The translations under genes and the position numbers were made by a program. Shown here one piece after another: positions 25,786 through 35,017 of a DNA stretch of 64,000 nucleotides. Source of the DNA: Saprospiraceae bacterium (lineage in GTDB: Bacteria; Bacteroidota; Bacteroidia; Chitinophagales; Saprospiraceae); the NCBI GenBank assembly GCA_028280415.1, contig JANQLV010000060.1, positions 1 through 64,000 of the forward strand. The letters are read 5' to 3'. Numbering within the stretch: position 1 is the first letter of the stretch; every line of letters begins with the position of its first letter. Under the pieces are notes generated by a model. The model was given only the letters and a program-made list of their open reading frames with translations. It did no database searches and was not told where the DNA came from.

Positions 25786-27648
25786 TTAGCCTTCTGCCTC
25801 CAGCCCCTGAATACGTTTGCGCTTGCCAATATGTTTTATACGTTCTTTTAAACTCGGTGCTTCTTCAATTTCCAGTAAAGTAAAATAGGCCAAACCGCCC
25901 CCAATCGCCATAATTACATAAACCAGGCTAATAAAAAAGATCGAAGTGAAAGCCAGAAGCATGGACAGTACCTTGTCCATTGCCGTTTGTTCCAGAGACA
26001 GGTTCCAGCCAATCATATCAAAAAAGAACCAGAGCAGTACCGTATCTATGAAAGCGTAAAACAAGATACCGATTAACACCAATAATATATACAAACCGAT
26101 CAATATGCCGAAATTACCACTAATCAAACTAAAAGTTTTTCCCAATCCCTGAAAAATATTGACTTCTTCAAAGTAGTTAACAAAGGCCCATAAAAATAAC
26201 AATGGTGTAAGGAATGTAAATAATAAGAAAGTATACCATGAGCCCGTCATAACAATTAAAGAAGTCAGGGAAATCGGGATCAGCATTTTCAGATAGTTCA
26301 GCGTATAAAACGTCCAGTTCTTTTCTACAAACCTTTGTCGATCTGCCAGTTTGATCAAATAAGTCAAAGGAACAAAAACGACCATGGTCAGAAGTAGCAC
26401 ATTGGCAATAGGCAAAAATGGCAGGCTGTCTTTATAAAAGTATTGATCTACAACCGAAAGGGCTCCAAATAATTCATTGGGATGAGAAAACAGCCTATCC
26501 AGTTCTTCTTGCGCAGTAAAATAGGCAAAAATACAAAACAAGATACCCGCCGCAGATGCAGCCAGTAAAACCTCTCGCAGTACTTTTTTATAAAAAACAA
26601 AAATATCAGAGAAAATCTCCCCGGGACTCTTTACCCGATCAAAGTTAATATTCTGCTTGTCATCGGGTGGTAATTCTGTATCTCTAACCGGCTGTTTGAA
26701 TCCTTGCCGGGCTTTCATTACGGGATAGATTACAAAATAGCCAATTACAAAAGCCAGACAGGCAAAAATGAAAAGTCCCCGAATAAAATCGGGCGTTTCT
26801 GTATAACGTGTCAGATAACCTTCGATAAACCCGGCCAGGACAATGATCGGAGCTATTCCGAACATGATTTTCAGTCCACGACGAGCCGATATTTGAAAAG
26901 CTTGCAATCTGGTCAGCGTCCCCGGGAAAACCAGTCCTTGTCCCATCGTCATTCCGGCAGCTCCTGCAATAATGATTGCCGAGATTTCTAATGTGCCATG
27001 TGTCCAAATCGTCAGGAAAGATTCCAGAAATACTCCTTTTTCAATAAAAAAATACTGAAAAGCGCCAACCATCACTCCATTGCTGATAAGCACACCCGCC
27101 GAGCCTATCCCGAAGAAAATTCCCAGACCAAAGGTCAGAAAAGCAACGTATAAATTATTTGCTGTAATCCCCAGTGACATACCCAACTCCCCCCGTTCTT
27201 TGTAAACAGCCATCGGATCACCGGATTCAATATTGGCAATAGTCATATCCACATAGGCATCACCCAGAATAATCCTCGGAAACTCGGGGTTCATTTTACA
27301 GGATAACATCCCGATAAGCATGGATAAGATAAACACGGCAAAGGATACCCGAAACGCATCCCGGGCATTATAAACCAACTGTGGTAATTCATCCGTCCAG
27401 AAGTAGATAAAGCGCCCGAATTTCAGGCGTCGATTTTTATATATGCTGTAGAAAACCTGCTGAGCAAGATTGTTGAGATATACCCGAACCGAACGATTGG
27501 GATAATACGTTCTGGAATAGGAAAGGTCATCGGTAATTTGTACAAATAGGTCACTCAGTTTATCCGGATCTTTTCCTTTATATTCCAGAATCCTTTCAAA
27601 CTCCTTCCACTTTTCTTTATTCTGCTTTATAAAATTTGTTTCGCGCAT
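25786..27648 (-). CDS. SpoIIM-like (DUF95) polytopic membrane protein
   Basis: 620 residues. The N-terminal cytoplasmic part (MRETNFIKQNKEKWKEFERIL) and the following TM region with GVMVGAFQYFF, WTHGTLEISAIIIAGAAGM and QGLVFPG match the stage II sporulation protein M family. The usual family member has about 320-330 residues; here a second hydrophobic half (about 340-600) with six or so further helices has been added. In non-sporulating bacteria this family travels with RDD and MoxR/DUF58 genes. It is the first gene of the leftward cluster and divergent from the RDD gene. Confidence 0.85.
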   Translation of the reverse strand: MRETNFIKQNKEKWKEFERILEYKGKDPDKLSDLFVQITDDLSYSRTYYPNRSVRVYLNNLAQQVFYSIYKNRRLKFGRFIYFWTDELPQLVYNARDAFRVSFAVFILSMLIGMLSCKMNPEFPRIILGDAYVDMTIANIESGDPMAVYKERGELGMSLGITANNLYVAFLTFGLGIFFGIGSAGVLISNGVMVGAFQYFFIEKGVFLESFLTIWTHGTLEISAIIIAGAAGMTMGQGLVFPGTLTRLQAFQISARRGLKIMFGIAPIIVLAGFIEGYLTRYTETPDFIRGLFIFACLAFVIGYFVIYPVMKARQGFKQPVRDTELPPDDKQNINFDRVKSPGEIFSDIFVFYKKVLREVLLAASAAGILFCIFAYFTAQEELDRLFSHPNELFGALSVVDQYFYKDSLPFLPIANVLLLTMVVFVPLTYLIKLADRQRFVEKNWTFYTLNYLKMLIPISLTSLIVMTGSWYTFLLFTFLTPLLFLWAFVNYFEEVNIFQGLGKTFSLISGNFGILIGLYILLVLIGILFYAFIDTVLLWFFFDMIGWNLSLEQTAMDKVLSMLLAFTSIFFISLVYVIMAIGGGLAYFTLLEIEEAPSLKERIKHIGKRKRIQGLEAEG

Positions 27649-27991
27649 AAAGCTTTTTTTCGGGTTTTAGTCCGGAACGGAATTTCGGGCTAGTCGAGTA
27701 AAAATAAAGTATAAAACACTTAATTTTACACTTTTGAAAACTTTTTGTTCCTGTGTCTGCTTTTTTCTGTAAAAACACACATTTTATTATTTTTTTCGTA
27801 TAAACACAAGTATAATAGATAAGCGTGAACATGTTGATAGATCCTATAGGACATCTTTACACATTTAGATGTACTTTTGAAAAGGATTCAGGTATTAGGT
27901 TTTGATTCGATTAGCCCATACTGTATCAAAACCCCACTGAATGGGTACTATACATACATGTTCTAAAAAATTAGTAAGTCAGTAGTCAATC
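27649..27991. other. 343-bp divergent intergenic region with short inverted repeats
   Basis: AT-rich and without a credible gene. It must hold promoters for the SpoIIM cluster (leftward) and the RDD-rlmD pair (rightward), but I see no exact TAnnTTTG box. Two inverted repeats stand out: ACATCT/AGATGT at 27851-27856 and 27867-27872, and a perfect 9-bp pair at 27898-27933 listed separately. Confidence 0.5.
27898..27933. repeat. 9-bp perfect inverted repeat
   Basis: GGTTTTGAT (27898-27906) and ATCAAAACC (27925-27933) pair perfectly across an 18-nt spacer, about 60 bp upstream of the RDD start. The 27-bp centre-to-centre distance, between two and three helical turns, suits a regulator site or a transcript hairpin. 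Confidence 0.35.
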
Positions 27992-28738
27992 ATGCGCACC
28001 ATAGAAATAAGAACCACTCAGAATGTTACTATCGAATACGAACTGGCAGAACTCAAGGATCGCTTTTTTGCTTATTTCATTGACTGGCTGATCATTGGAG
28101 CAATCTACATATTCCTGGCTACAATAATTACTACTACGATTGGAGACTACATTTTTGATTCCAGTATCAATTCCAATTTTTTCTTCTTTTTTCTGCCGCT
28201 GGGCATTTTTGTCTTTTATCAGCTAATCTCCGAGGTTCTCGCAGATGGGCAGTCCTTTGGCAAAAAAGCGATGGGCATCAAGGTCGTCCGGCTAGATGGT
28301 AAAGAACCAACCTTAAGCGACTTTCTTTTGCGCGCAGTCTTTCATATGGTTGATACGTTTACATCTTTTGGCATTGTAGCGGCTATTTTGGTTAGCACTT
28401 CGAGTAAAAGCCAGCGTTTGGGTGATCTGACCGCAAATACGACTGTAATCAAAGTTAAATTTAGCCTGCGCTTTCGACTGGAAGATATTTTGAAAATAAA
28501 TACCCTTGATGACTACGAACCTGCCTACCCCGAGGTAAAAAGGCTCAGTGAGCAGGACATGCTGCTGATCAAAACAATTATTTCCAGGCATCGAAGGCAT
28601 CGCAACAGAGCTCATCAGGAAGTGGTTGATGAATTGGTTGGTAATCTGACAGGACAACTGGATATTGTTGACCCGCCAAAAGATAAAATAGGATTTTTAA
28701 AAACTTTGATCAGAGACTATATAGTTTTAACGAGATAA
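27992..28738 (+). CDS. RDD family membrane protein
   Basis: 248 residues. The N-terminal segment LAELKDRFFAYFIDWLIIGAIYIFL carries the R-x-x-A/F-x-x-x-D pattern that names the RDD family. Three TM helices follow (about 30-50, 60-80, 115-137), with DGQSFGKKAMGIKVVRLDGK in between, and a charged cytoplasmic tail (about 150-248) with RLSEQDMLLI. RDD genes commonly lie divergent from, or inside, SpoIIM/MoxR/DUF58 clusters as here. Some family members are cation:proton antiporters; no function can be assigned to this one. The rlmD gene begins 4 nt after its stop. Confidence 0.9.
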   Translation: MRTIEIRTTQNVTIEYELAELKDRFFAYFIDWLIIGAIYIFLATIITTTIGDYIFDSSINSNFFFFFLPLGIFVFYQLISEVLADGQSFGKKAMGIKVVRLDGKEPTLSDFLLRAVFHMVDTFTSFGIVAAILVSTSSKSQRLGDLTANTTVIKVKFSLRFRLEDILKINTLDDYEPAYPEVKRLSEQDMLLIKTIISRHRRHRNRAHQEVVDELVGNLTGQLDIVDPPKDKIGFLKTLIRDYIVLTR

Positions 28739-28742
28739 GGAA

Positions 28743-30206
28743 ATGAGAAAAAAGAAAACTACGAAGACCACACTTAAGGAGGTAGAAGTTACCGGTATTG
28801 CAGATAAAGGCAGATCAATCGGCAGAGATCACGGCGGGAAAGTGGTTTTTGTAGAAAATGCCGTACCGGGTGATGTAGTAGATGTGATGGTGTACAAATC
28901 AAAGAAGGGATTTTCTGAGGGAAGAGCAGTTCATTTTCATAGCTATTCGAAAGATAGAGTTGAACCCTTTTGTGAGCATTTTGGTGTATGTGGTGGCTGC
29001 AAATGGCAAAACCTAAGTTACGAAGCACAGTTGAAACAAAAAGATATTGTAGTGAGTGATGCTATGCAGCGCATTGGTAAAGTCGAAATAAAATCAAGAC
29101 TTCCCATCGTTCCCTGCCTCGAAAACACTTTTTATCGAAATAAGCTGGAATTCGCTTTTTCAAATAAAAAATGGCTGACCAAAGAAGAGATCGCTGCCGG
29201 TGTATCTAATTACGAAGATGTTTTGGGTTTTCATCGAGCCGGTGCTTTCGACAAAATCGTTCCGATCAATAAATGTTTTTTACAAAAAGATCCGTCAAAT
29301 AAAATCCGCCTGTCATTACAGCAAATAGGAATTGAGCAAGGCCTTCCTTTTTTCGATTTGAAAGCTGACACAGGCTTTTTAAGGCATATCATGATCCGGG
29401 TTTCCGAACTCGGTGAGATTATGCTTATTGTCAGTTTTTATCGGGAAGACAAAACGCTCCGCGAAGCTTATCTGGATGAAGTGATCAAAAGAATTCCCGA
29501 GCTTACCACACTATTATACTGTATCAATCCCAAAGAGAACGATTTTATTCTTGATCTGGACATTCATACCTATTTCGGCAAAGGTTATATCGAAGAAAAG
29601 CTCAGAGATATCCGCTTCAGGATCGGCCCCAAATCCTTTTTCCAGACCAATACCCGACAAGCAGAGCGATTATTTGATACGGTTGTCAAATTTGCAGGGT
29701 TGACAGGCTCGGAAAACGTCTACGATTTATACACTGGTATAGGGAGTATCGCACTTTATATTGCAAAATATTGCAAACAGGTAGTAGGAATAGAAGAAAT
29801 TGCCTCAGCAATTGAAGATGCCAGGGAAAATTCAGCCCTGAATGGTTTGAAAAATACAGTTTTCTACGCGGGTGATGTCAAAGATATCTTGAGTGCCGGA
29901 TTTGCAGATAAACACGGGCGGCCCGATCTCGTCATTACGGACCCTCCAAGAGCAGGTATGCATGCTGATGTCATAAAAATCCTGTTGTTACTCGAATCTC
30001 CTAAAATTGTATATGTGAGTTGTAACCCGGCTACTCAGGCCAGGGACTTTAACTTGCTGAATGAAAAATACGAGGTAATGCAGTTGCAACCCGTGGATAT
30101 GTTTCCGCATACGCATCATATTGAGTCCGTAGCCTTACTGCAATTAAAAGAAAAGCAAGGGGTGCAAAATTTCAATACCTGGGTCAATCAAAATTTCGCT
30201 GAGTAA
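28743..30206 (+). CDS. rlmD: 23S rRNA (uracil-5-)-methyltransferase RlmD-like
   Basis: 487 residues. An N-terminal TRAM domain (about 10-68) is followed by the 4Fe-4S ligands Cys77, Cys83, Cys86 and Cys178, and a SAM-dependent methyltransferase domain with YDLYTGIGSIALYIA, ITDPPRAGMH and the catalytic Cys427 in VSCNPATQARD. This is the RumA/TrmA group; the iron-sulfur cysteines favour an RlmD-like enzyme that methylates a conserved uracil of 23S rRNA. In Bacteroidota single enzymes of this group may modify other sites, so the exact uracil is not certain. It is probably co-transcribed with the RDD gene. Confidence 0.92.
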   Translation: MRKKKTTKTTLKEVEVTGIADKGRSIGRDHGGKVVFVENAVPGDVVDVMVYKSKKGFSEGRAVHFHSYSKDRVEPFCEHFGVCGGCKWQNLSYEAQLKQKDIVVSDAMQRIGKVEIKSRLPIVPCLENTFYRNKLEFAFSNKKWLTKEEIAAGVSNYEDVLGFHRAGAFDKIVPINKCFLQKDPSNKIRLSLQQIGIEQGLPFFDLKADTGFLRHIMIRVSELGEIMLIVSFYREDKTLREAYLDEVIKRIPELTTLLYCINPKENDFILDLDIHTYFGKGYIEEKLRDIRFRIGPKSFFQTNTRQAERLFDTVVKFAGLTGSENVYDLYTGIGSIALYIAKYCKQVVGIEEIASAIEDARENSALNGLKNTVFYAGDVKDILSAGFADKHGRPDLVITDPPRAGMHADVIKILLLLESPKIVYVSCNPATQARDFNLLNEKYEVMQLQPVDMFPHTHHIESVALLQLKEKQGVQNFNTWVNQNFAE

Positions 30207-30274
30207 ACACTTCAATGCTTGTTACCCATCATTTGCAGGCGGAGGGGCAAGCCTCAAACATTAAAACTATTTCC

Positions 30275-30282
30275 TATCTTTG
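30275..30282 (+). promoter_or_regulatory. TATCTTTG box directly ahead of a start codon
   Basis: Exact TAnnTTTG match ending 4 nt before ATG 30287. If used, transcription would begin at or next to the ATG, giving a leaderless or nearly leaderless message. No TTTG is seen at -33. Confidence 0.5.
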
Positions 30283-30286
30283 TTTT

Positions 30287-30631
30287 ATGATAACGGAAGA
30301 AAAATACAAGACTCTGGAGCAGGAATTGACGGCATATAAGCCTTTTTTAGCAAAAACTTCTGATGCTATCCTGGATCAGGATGTATCGCAATATCCTATT
30401 TTTGTTATTCATCGACAAGGCATTCAAGTTGGCATTCCCCTGGATACGGAACAAATCCGGGGTGATTGGCTGGTTAATGCTTCTTCTCTGGAAGAGTTTG
30501 TCACCAAACAGTTAATCGAAGCAGACAAGGTAGATGCATTCAAATCCGTTTATAAAGACCCTAAAAACTTTTTATGCCTCTTTGTCGTGGTGGATCAGGG
30601 CGCAACTTTCGTTTTTATCCCTCGTATTTAG
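30287..30631 (+). CDS. Conserved small hypothetical protein
   Basis: I choose ATG 30287 (114 residues) over the longer open frame because a TAnnTTTG box lies immediately upstream and the N-terminus MITEEKYKTLEQELTAYKPFL then forms a normal amphipathic helix. The rest has alternating strands (YPIFVIHRQGIQVGIPL, FLCLFVVVDQGATFVFIP). No signal peptide, TM helix or known catalytic motif is seen; a small cytoplasmic alpha/beta protein. It is monocistronic between rlmD and the phosphorelay genes. Function unknown. Confidence 0.75.
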   Translation: MITEEKYKTLEQELTAYKPFLAKTSDAILDQDVSQYPIFVIHRQGIQVGIPLDTEQIRGDWLVNASSLEEFVTKQLIEADKVDAFKSVYKDPKNFLCLFVVVDQGATFVFIPRI

Positions 30632-30758
30632 CCTCTGATCCATTTTGGCATCAATTTAGGTGCATAGATTAGTAAAATTTACGATTTTGGAACATAATTT
30701 TTACACGGAGGCACAGGATCATTTTTCTGGAGATTTATCGACCCCGCAAGGTTCACCT

Positions 30759-33056
30759 ATGTATGAAGACGTTTCAAATTTTGAAGCTTATCACAAAATC
30801 CTGCTAATCGAGGACAATCCTGGAGACGCGAGATTGGTCGAACTATTACTACTGGAATCCGATCTTTTAAATTGTAAAATTGATAACAGAACTTCGCTTT
30901 CAGATGGTATTTCAGCACTGGAAGAAGAAGAAAATTATGCCGCAGTTTTACTTGATCTGACGCTGCCGGATAGCCGTGGTTTTGAAACACTTGAAAAGCT
31001 ACTCGAAAAATTCCCTGACAAGAATGTCATCGTACTTACCGGTCTTTCCGACAAAAACCTGGGCCTAAAAGCTGTAAAAGCGGGTGCGCAGGATTTTTTG
31101 ATCAAAGGAGCCTTTGATGCCGATCTCCTGGCTAAAACGCTTAGGTACTCGATCGAAAGAAGTAGCGTCCTGTTGCGTTTGGAAGAAACACAAAGACTTT
31201 CAAAGATTGGTAACTGGGAATTCAGCCCTGATACTAAGGCTTTTCGAGCATCGAATGAATTGTTCAGAATATTTGCCTATAATGGCCGCAAAAATATTAT
31301 CTCCCTGGAGGAATTAATCGGTTTTGATCCTACTTTCAATATCTTCAACGAAATCCACGACCTGGTACTTTCCGGTAGCGAGTTTAAGAAGGATATTGAA
31401 ATTGATCTGAAAGATGGAAAACAAAAATATCTTTCGATCCAATGCCAGGCTAACACGGATACGGAAAGCAAACTCGTACTGAGTGGAATCGTACAGGATA
31501 TTAGCGAGCGCAAAAAATCAGAGCAGGATTTATTTAAAAGCCAGGAAAGGTATCAAGATATTTTTTCAAAATCGAAAGACGCCATTTTTATTTGTACCAC
31601 TGAAGGAAAACTGGTGGATTTCAATACGGCGACGCTCACCCTTTTCGGTTATGATGAAGAAGCTTTAAAAGATTTTGAAAATATCCACTCTCTTTATCAT
31701 CCGGAAGAAGCAAGAGAAGTTTTTTTATCAATTATCAAATCCGGAGAACCGCTCAAAGATTTCGAACTGGAAGTCCATCCAGAGGAAGGAAAAGTGAAAT
31801 ACTGTTTGGTAACAGCCAATACCTCGGATACAGCAAACGAATACAATATGATCGTTCGGGATATTACCGAACGCAAGCAGGCAGAGGAACTGAGAAAAGC
31901 CAGAGATGTGGCTCGCCAGTCCTCCAAAATGAAAGAACAATTTATTGCCAGTATCAGTCACGAGATGAGAACACCGATGAATGCTATTCTGGGAATGAGT
32001 AACTTGCTGGCTAAAACGGAACTTGAGGAGGAACAGTCCAGTTATGTTAGCTCCATTAAGCAATCATCGGAAATACTTTTGGGGATTATTAACGATATCC
32101 TTGAGATTTCCACTTTACAAAATGGCAAAATTCAGTTTGAGTATAAAGATTTTGATCTGTATAAGGTGTTATCCAACCTGGTCAATGTCATGCAATACAA
32201 GATCAATGAAAAGGATTTGAGTTTCGAACTGGAAATTGCTCCGGAAGTGCCTCAGGTACTGGTTGGTGATAAACTTCGACTCAATCAGATTCTTTATAAT
32301 CTGGTCGGTAATGCCGTTAAATTCACCGATAGCGGCTTTGTAAAAATCCGCGTACTTTGTGTTATGCAAAACGGAGAGAATTATACCCTCCGCTTTGAAG
32401 TCGAAGATTCGGGGATTGGTATTCCGAGTGATAAACTGGAAGCTGTTTTTGATTCTTTTACCAGAATTCGCTCCAAAGAGCGCCTGTACGAAGGAACGGG
32501 ACTGGGGCTTTCTATCGCCAAAAACCTGGTTAAACAACAGGATGGTCATATTGGTGCGACAAGTGTTTTTGGTGAAGGTTCAACTTTCTTTTTTGAATTA
32601 TCGTTTAATTTAGGTAAAGCCGAACGTATTCAGGAAGGGATAGCAGAAAGTACACCAGCCAATATAAAAGAAGACCTGGAAATAAATTTATTGCTGGTTG
32701 AGGATCACAAGATGAATCAACTTGTCGCTAGAAAGACCCTGGAACGCCAGTGGGATAAAATCAATATTACCATTGCCAATAATGGACAGGAGGCTATCAA
32801 TATATTGGAAAACAACACCTTTGATATCATTCTGATGGACATTCAGATGCCCATTATGGATGGATACGAAACGACTCAGTATATTCGAAAAAATATGCCG
32901 CCAGAAATAGCCTGTATTCCAATATTAGCAATGACGGCCCATGCTCATATTTCGAAAGATGAGAAATTCAAGGAATACGGGATGGATGATTTTGTCCTGA
33001 AACCCTTTGAACCTAATCAATTGTTTGAAAAAATCACTAAATACACTCAATCATAA
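30759..33056 (+). CDS. Hybrid histidine kinase: REC-PAS-PAS-HisKA-HATPase-REC
   Basis: I start at ATG 30759 (765 residues); a GTG at 30660 would add 33 residues ahead of the first receiver. Domains: receiver about 10-130 with phospho-acceptor Asp66 (LLDLTLPD), two PAS domains (about 140-260 and 265-385), HisKA with His401 (SISHEMRTPMN), HATPase with GTGLGLSIAKNLV, and a C-terminal receiver with Asp694 (LMDIQMPIMDG). No TM helix is present, so it is a cytoplasmic sensor. A receiver at the N-terminus means another kinase or an HPt may feed into it. The HPt gene follows by 7 bp. Confidence 0.93.
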   Translation: MYEDVSNFEAYHKILLIEDNPGDARLVELLLLESDLLNCKIDNRTSLSDGISALEEEENYAAVLLDLTLPDSRGFETLEKLLEKFPDKNVIVLTGLSDKNLGLKAVKAGAQDFLIKGAFDADLLAKTLRYSIERSSVLLRLEETQRLSKIGNWEFSPDTKAFRASNELFRIFAYNGRKNIISLEELIGFDPTFNIFNEIHDLVLSGSEFKKDIEIDLKDGKQKYLSIQCQANTDTESKLVLSGIVQDISERKKSEQDLFKSQERYQDIFSKSKDAIFICTTEGKLVDFNTATLTLFGYDEEALKDFENIHSLYHPEEAREVFLSIIKSGEPLKDFELEVHPEEGKVKYCLVTANTSDTANEYNMIVRDITERKQAEELRKARDVARQSSKMKEQFIASISHEMRTPMNAILGMSNLLAKTELEEEQSSYVSSIKQSSEILLGIINDILEISTLQNGKIQFEYKDFDLYKVLSNLVNVMQYKINEKDLSFELEIAPEVPQVLVGDKLRLNQILYNLVGNAVKFTDSGFVKIRVLCVMQNGENYTLRFEVEDSGIGIPSDKLEAVFDSFTRIRSKERLYEGTGLGLSIAKNLVKQQDGHIGATSVFGEGSTFFFELSFNLGKAERIQEGIAESTPANIKEDLEINLLLVEDHKMNQLVARKTLERQWDKINITIANNGQEAINILENNTFDIILMDIQMPIMDGYETTQYIRKNMPPEIACIPILAMTAHAHISKDEKFKEYGMDDFVLKPFEPNQLFEKITKYTQS

Positions 33057-33063
33057 AACAGTT

Positions 33064-33423
33064 ATGGATGTTAATTGCTATAAGTACATAAATCTCGAAT
33101 ATATGGAGATGATGTCCGACGGTGATGATTCTATGAAAAAGATCATGATCGAAATGTTACTGGATGAGCTCCCCCAGGAAATTCAGAAACTGGAGTCAGT
33201 GTGCCAGGCAGCTAACTGGACAGAGACCAGTGCGGTCAGCCACAAATTAAAGTCAACGCTTGCTTTTGTCGGGAATGATGAGATGAGCGATGCAAATAAA
33301 GACATAGAACTATTTGCAAAAAACAATGAGCAGCTCAATGAAATACCCAATTTGGTAAGCACTTTAAAAACAATTTACCCAAACACAATAACGGAACTTC
33401 GCCAGGAATTAGAAAAACTTTAA
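33064..33423 (+). CDS. Histidine phosphotransfer (HPt) domain protein
   Basis: 119 residues from ATG 33064; the longer frame that overlaps the kinase gene is rejected. The single HPt four-helix domain has the phospho-acceptor His60 in AVSHKLKSTLAFVG. It starts 7 bp after the hybrid kinase stop, so it should carry phosphate from the kinase's C-terminal receiver (Asp694) to another receiver, most simply the one encoded next (33552-33929). Confidence 0.9.
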   Translation: MDVNCYKYINLEYMEMMSDGDDSMKKIMIEMLLDELPQEIQKLESVCQAANWTETSAVSHKLKSTLAFVGNDEMSDANKDIELFAKNNEQLNEIPNLVSTLKTIYPNTITELRQELEKL

Positions 33424-33453
33424 GAGACTTCTTCGCATTATAATTTTTCATAA

Positions 33454-33461
33454 TACCTTTG
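33454..33461 (+). promoter_or_regulatory. TACCTTTG box upstream of the single-domain receiver
   Basis: Exact TAnnTTTG match in the 128-bp gap between the HPt and receiver genes, 90 bp ahead of the ATG. A weaker TATCTTTA at 33484-33491 lies closer. The receiver gene may therefore have its own promoter besides read-through from the kinase operon. Confidence 0.35.
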
Positions 33462-33551
33462 TAATTTATTTCCGTTTTCTTTTTATCTTTACGGCAGGCT
33501 TAGATTTTTAGCTGATTTTACCCACATCACCCTTTAATGACAGTTGAATAA

Positions 33552-33929
33552 ATGAAAATCCTGATTTGTGAAGATGAAGAAATAATGCTTACTGCATTGG
33601 AGTTCCGCTTGCAAAGGCAAGGATTCGAAGTCATTATTGCCGAAAATGGCAAACAGGCACTTGAAAAAATTAATGAGGAAATGCCGGATCTCATAGTTGC
33701 TGATATTATGATGCCGCATGTCAGTGGGCTCGAATTGATCAATTATGTCCGAAAAAATCTAGCCAGTTCTCTTCCTATTATCGTTATTTCAGCACTGGAG
33801 CATGAGGATACTGTACTGGAAGCTTTTAGGCTCGGTGCATCAGATTTTATCACGAAACCTTTCAAACCCAATGAGCTGATCCTTCGGATTAAAAAAATTT
33901 TCCAGGAGATCGAATTATCTCAATCCTAG
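33552..33929 (+). CDS. Single-domain response regulator
   Basis: 125 residues forming only a receiver domain: acidic pocket CEDEE at the N-terminus, phospho-acceptor Asp51 in VADIMMP, the switch Ser/Thr in VISALEHED and Lys in ITKPFKPNEL. There is no output domain. Together with the hybrid kinase and the HPt protein it completes a His-Asp-His-Asp relay; the output must come from protein contacts of this receiver, as with CheY or Spo0F. Confidence 0.92.
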   Translation: MKILICEDEEIMLTALEFRLQRQGFEVIIAENGKQALEKINEEMPDLIVADIMMPHVSGLELINYVRKNLASSLPIIVISALEHEDTVLEAFRLGASDFITKPFKPNELILRIKKIFQEIELSQS

Positions 33930-34012
33930 TTGCCTTTACCTGTAGTCCGTTATATATTATTTTACAATAAATGAAAGTTAGTTCCATTAACTGATTAAAA
34001 ACTCTTATTCCT

Positions 34013-34876
34013 ATGAAAGGTATTATCCTTGCCGGTGGACTTGGCACCAGACTCTACCCTCTGACTTTGGCAGTCAGCAAACAAATGATGCCTGTCTATG
34101 ACAAACCGATGATCTATTATCCGCTTTCTTCGCTGATGTCCGCCGGGATTCGGGAAATCCTGATTATTTCTACGCCTCACGATCTACCTAATTTTAAAAA
34201 ACTGTTGGGTGATGGCCATGAAATAGGTTGTAAATTCTCCTATATAGAGCAACATGTACCGAATGGGCTTGCTCAGGCCTTTGTACTGGGAGCAGATTTT
34301 ATCGGTGATGATAGCGTAGCTTTAATTCTGGGAGATAATATCTTTTACGGAGCTGGTTTAAAAGAGCTTTTACAAACTAGTGCCAATCCCCAGGGGGGAG
34401 TTGTTTTTGCCTATCAGGTAGCTGATCCGGAGCGTTATGGTGTGGTGGAATTCGACGAAGATTTTATTGCGATTTCAATTGAGGAAAAACCGACAGAGCC
34501 AAAATCCAATTATGCAGTACCGGGCTTGTATTTCTATGATAACAGCGTAGTAGAAGTAGCCAGAAACCTGAAGCCAAGTGCCCGGGGAGAATACGAAATC
34601 ACAGATGTAAACAAGCATTATCTCGAAGCCGGCAAGCTCAAGGTAGGCGTTTTAGGACGAGGCATTGCCTGGCTGGATACGGGAACGCATAAATCGCTCA
34701 TCCAGGCAGGGCAGTTTATTGAAGTCATCGAAGATCGACAAGGGCTCAAGATTGGTTGTATCGAGGAAATCGCCTGGGAAATGGGATTTATCGATGATGC
34801 CCAGCTCGAAAAGCTTGGACAAAAATATATCAAAAGTGGTTATGGAGAATATCTGCTAAATCTGCTTAAAAAATAG
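34013..34876 (+). CDS. rfbA: Glucose-1-phosphate thymidylyltransferase
   Basis: 287 residues, full length for the family. The nucleotide-binding signature [20 protein letters not shown] lies at 8-27, followed by [24 protein letters not shown] and [12 protein letters not shown], all typical of RmlA/RfbA. It makes dTDP-glucose, the first step toward dTDP-L-rhamnose and other deoxysugars for surface polysaccharide. The rest of the rml pathway is not adjacent, so this copy stands alone; a polysaccharide flippase and another nucleotidyltransferase occur elsewhere in the window. Confidence 0.94.
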   Translation: MKGIILAGGLGTRLYPLTLAVSKQMMPVYDKPMIYYPLSSLMSAGIREILIISTPHDLPNFKKLLGDGHEIGCKFSYIEQHVPNGLAQAFVLGADFIGDDSVALILGDNIFYGAGLKELLQTSANPQGGVVFAYQVADPERYGVVEFDEDFIAISIEEKPTEPKSNYAVPGLYFYDNSVVEVARNLKPSARGEYEITDVNKHYLEAGKLKVGVLGRGIAWLDTGTHKSLIQAGQFIEVIEDRQGLKIGCIEEIAWEMGFIDDAQLEKLGQKYIKSGYGEYLLNLLKK

Positions 34877-35017
34877 TTTCAAAAAAGATATAAAGGCGTT
34901 TATAATGCCTGTCTAGCCCTCTAGAACCCATCTACAAAATATTGGCTGGTTTGCGAGCACTTTTTTCCACTCACTCAGTAGTTTTATCGACATAGCAAAC
35001 ATCATTTCGATAAGTTT

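Noticed and set aside
33007-33063. Upstream extension of the HPt gene overlapping the kinase
   Set aside because: ATG 33064 gives a complete HPt domain and normal 7-bp spacing.
34889-34910. Terminator after rfbA
   Set aside because: The AGGC/GCCT stem is only 4-5 bp with a long loop and no T-run.
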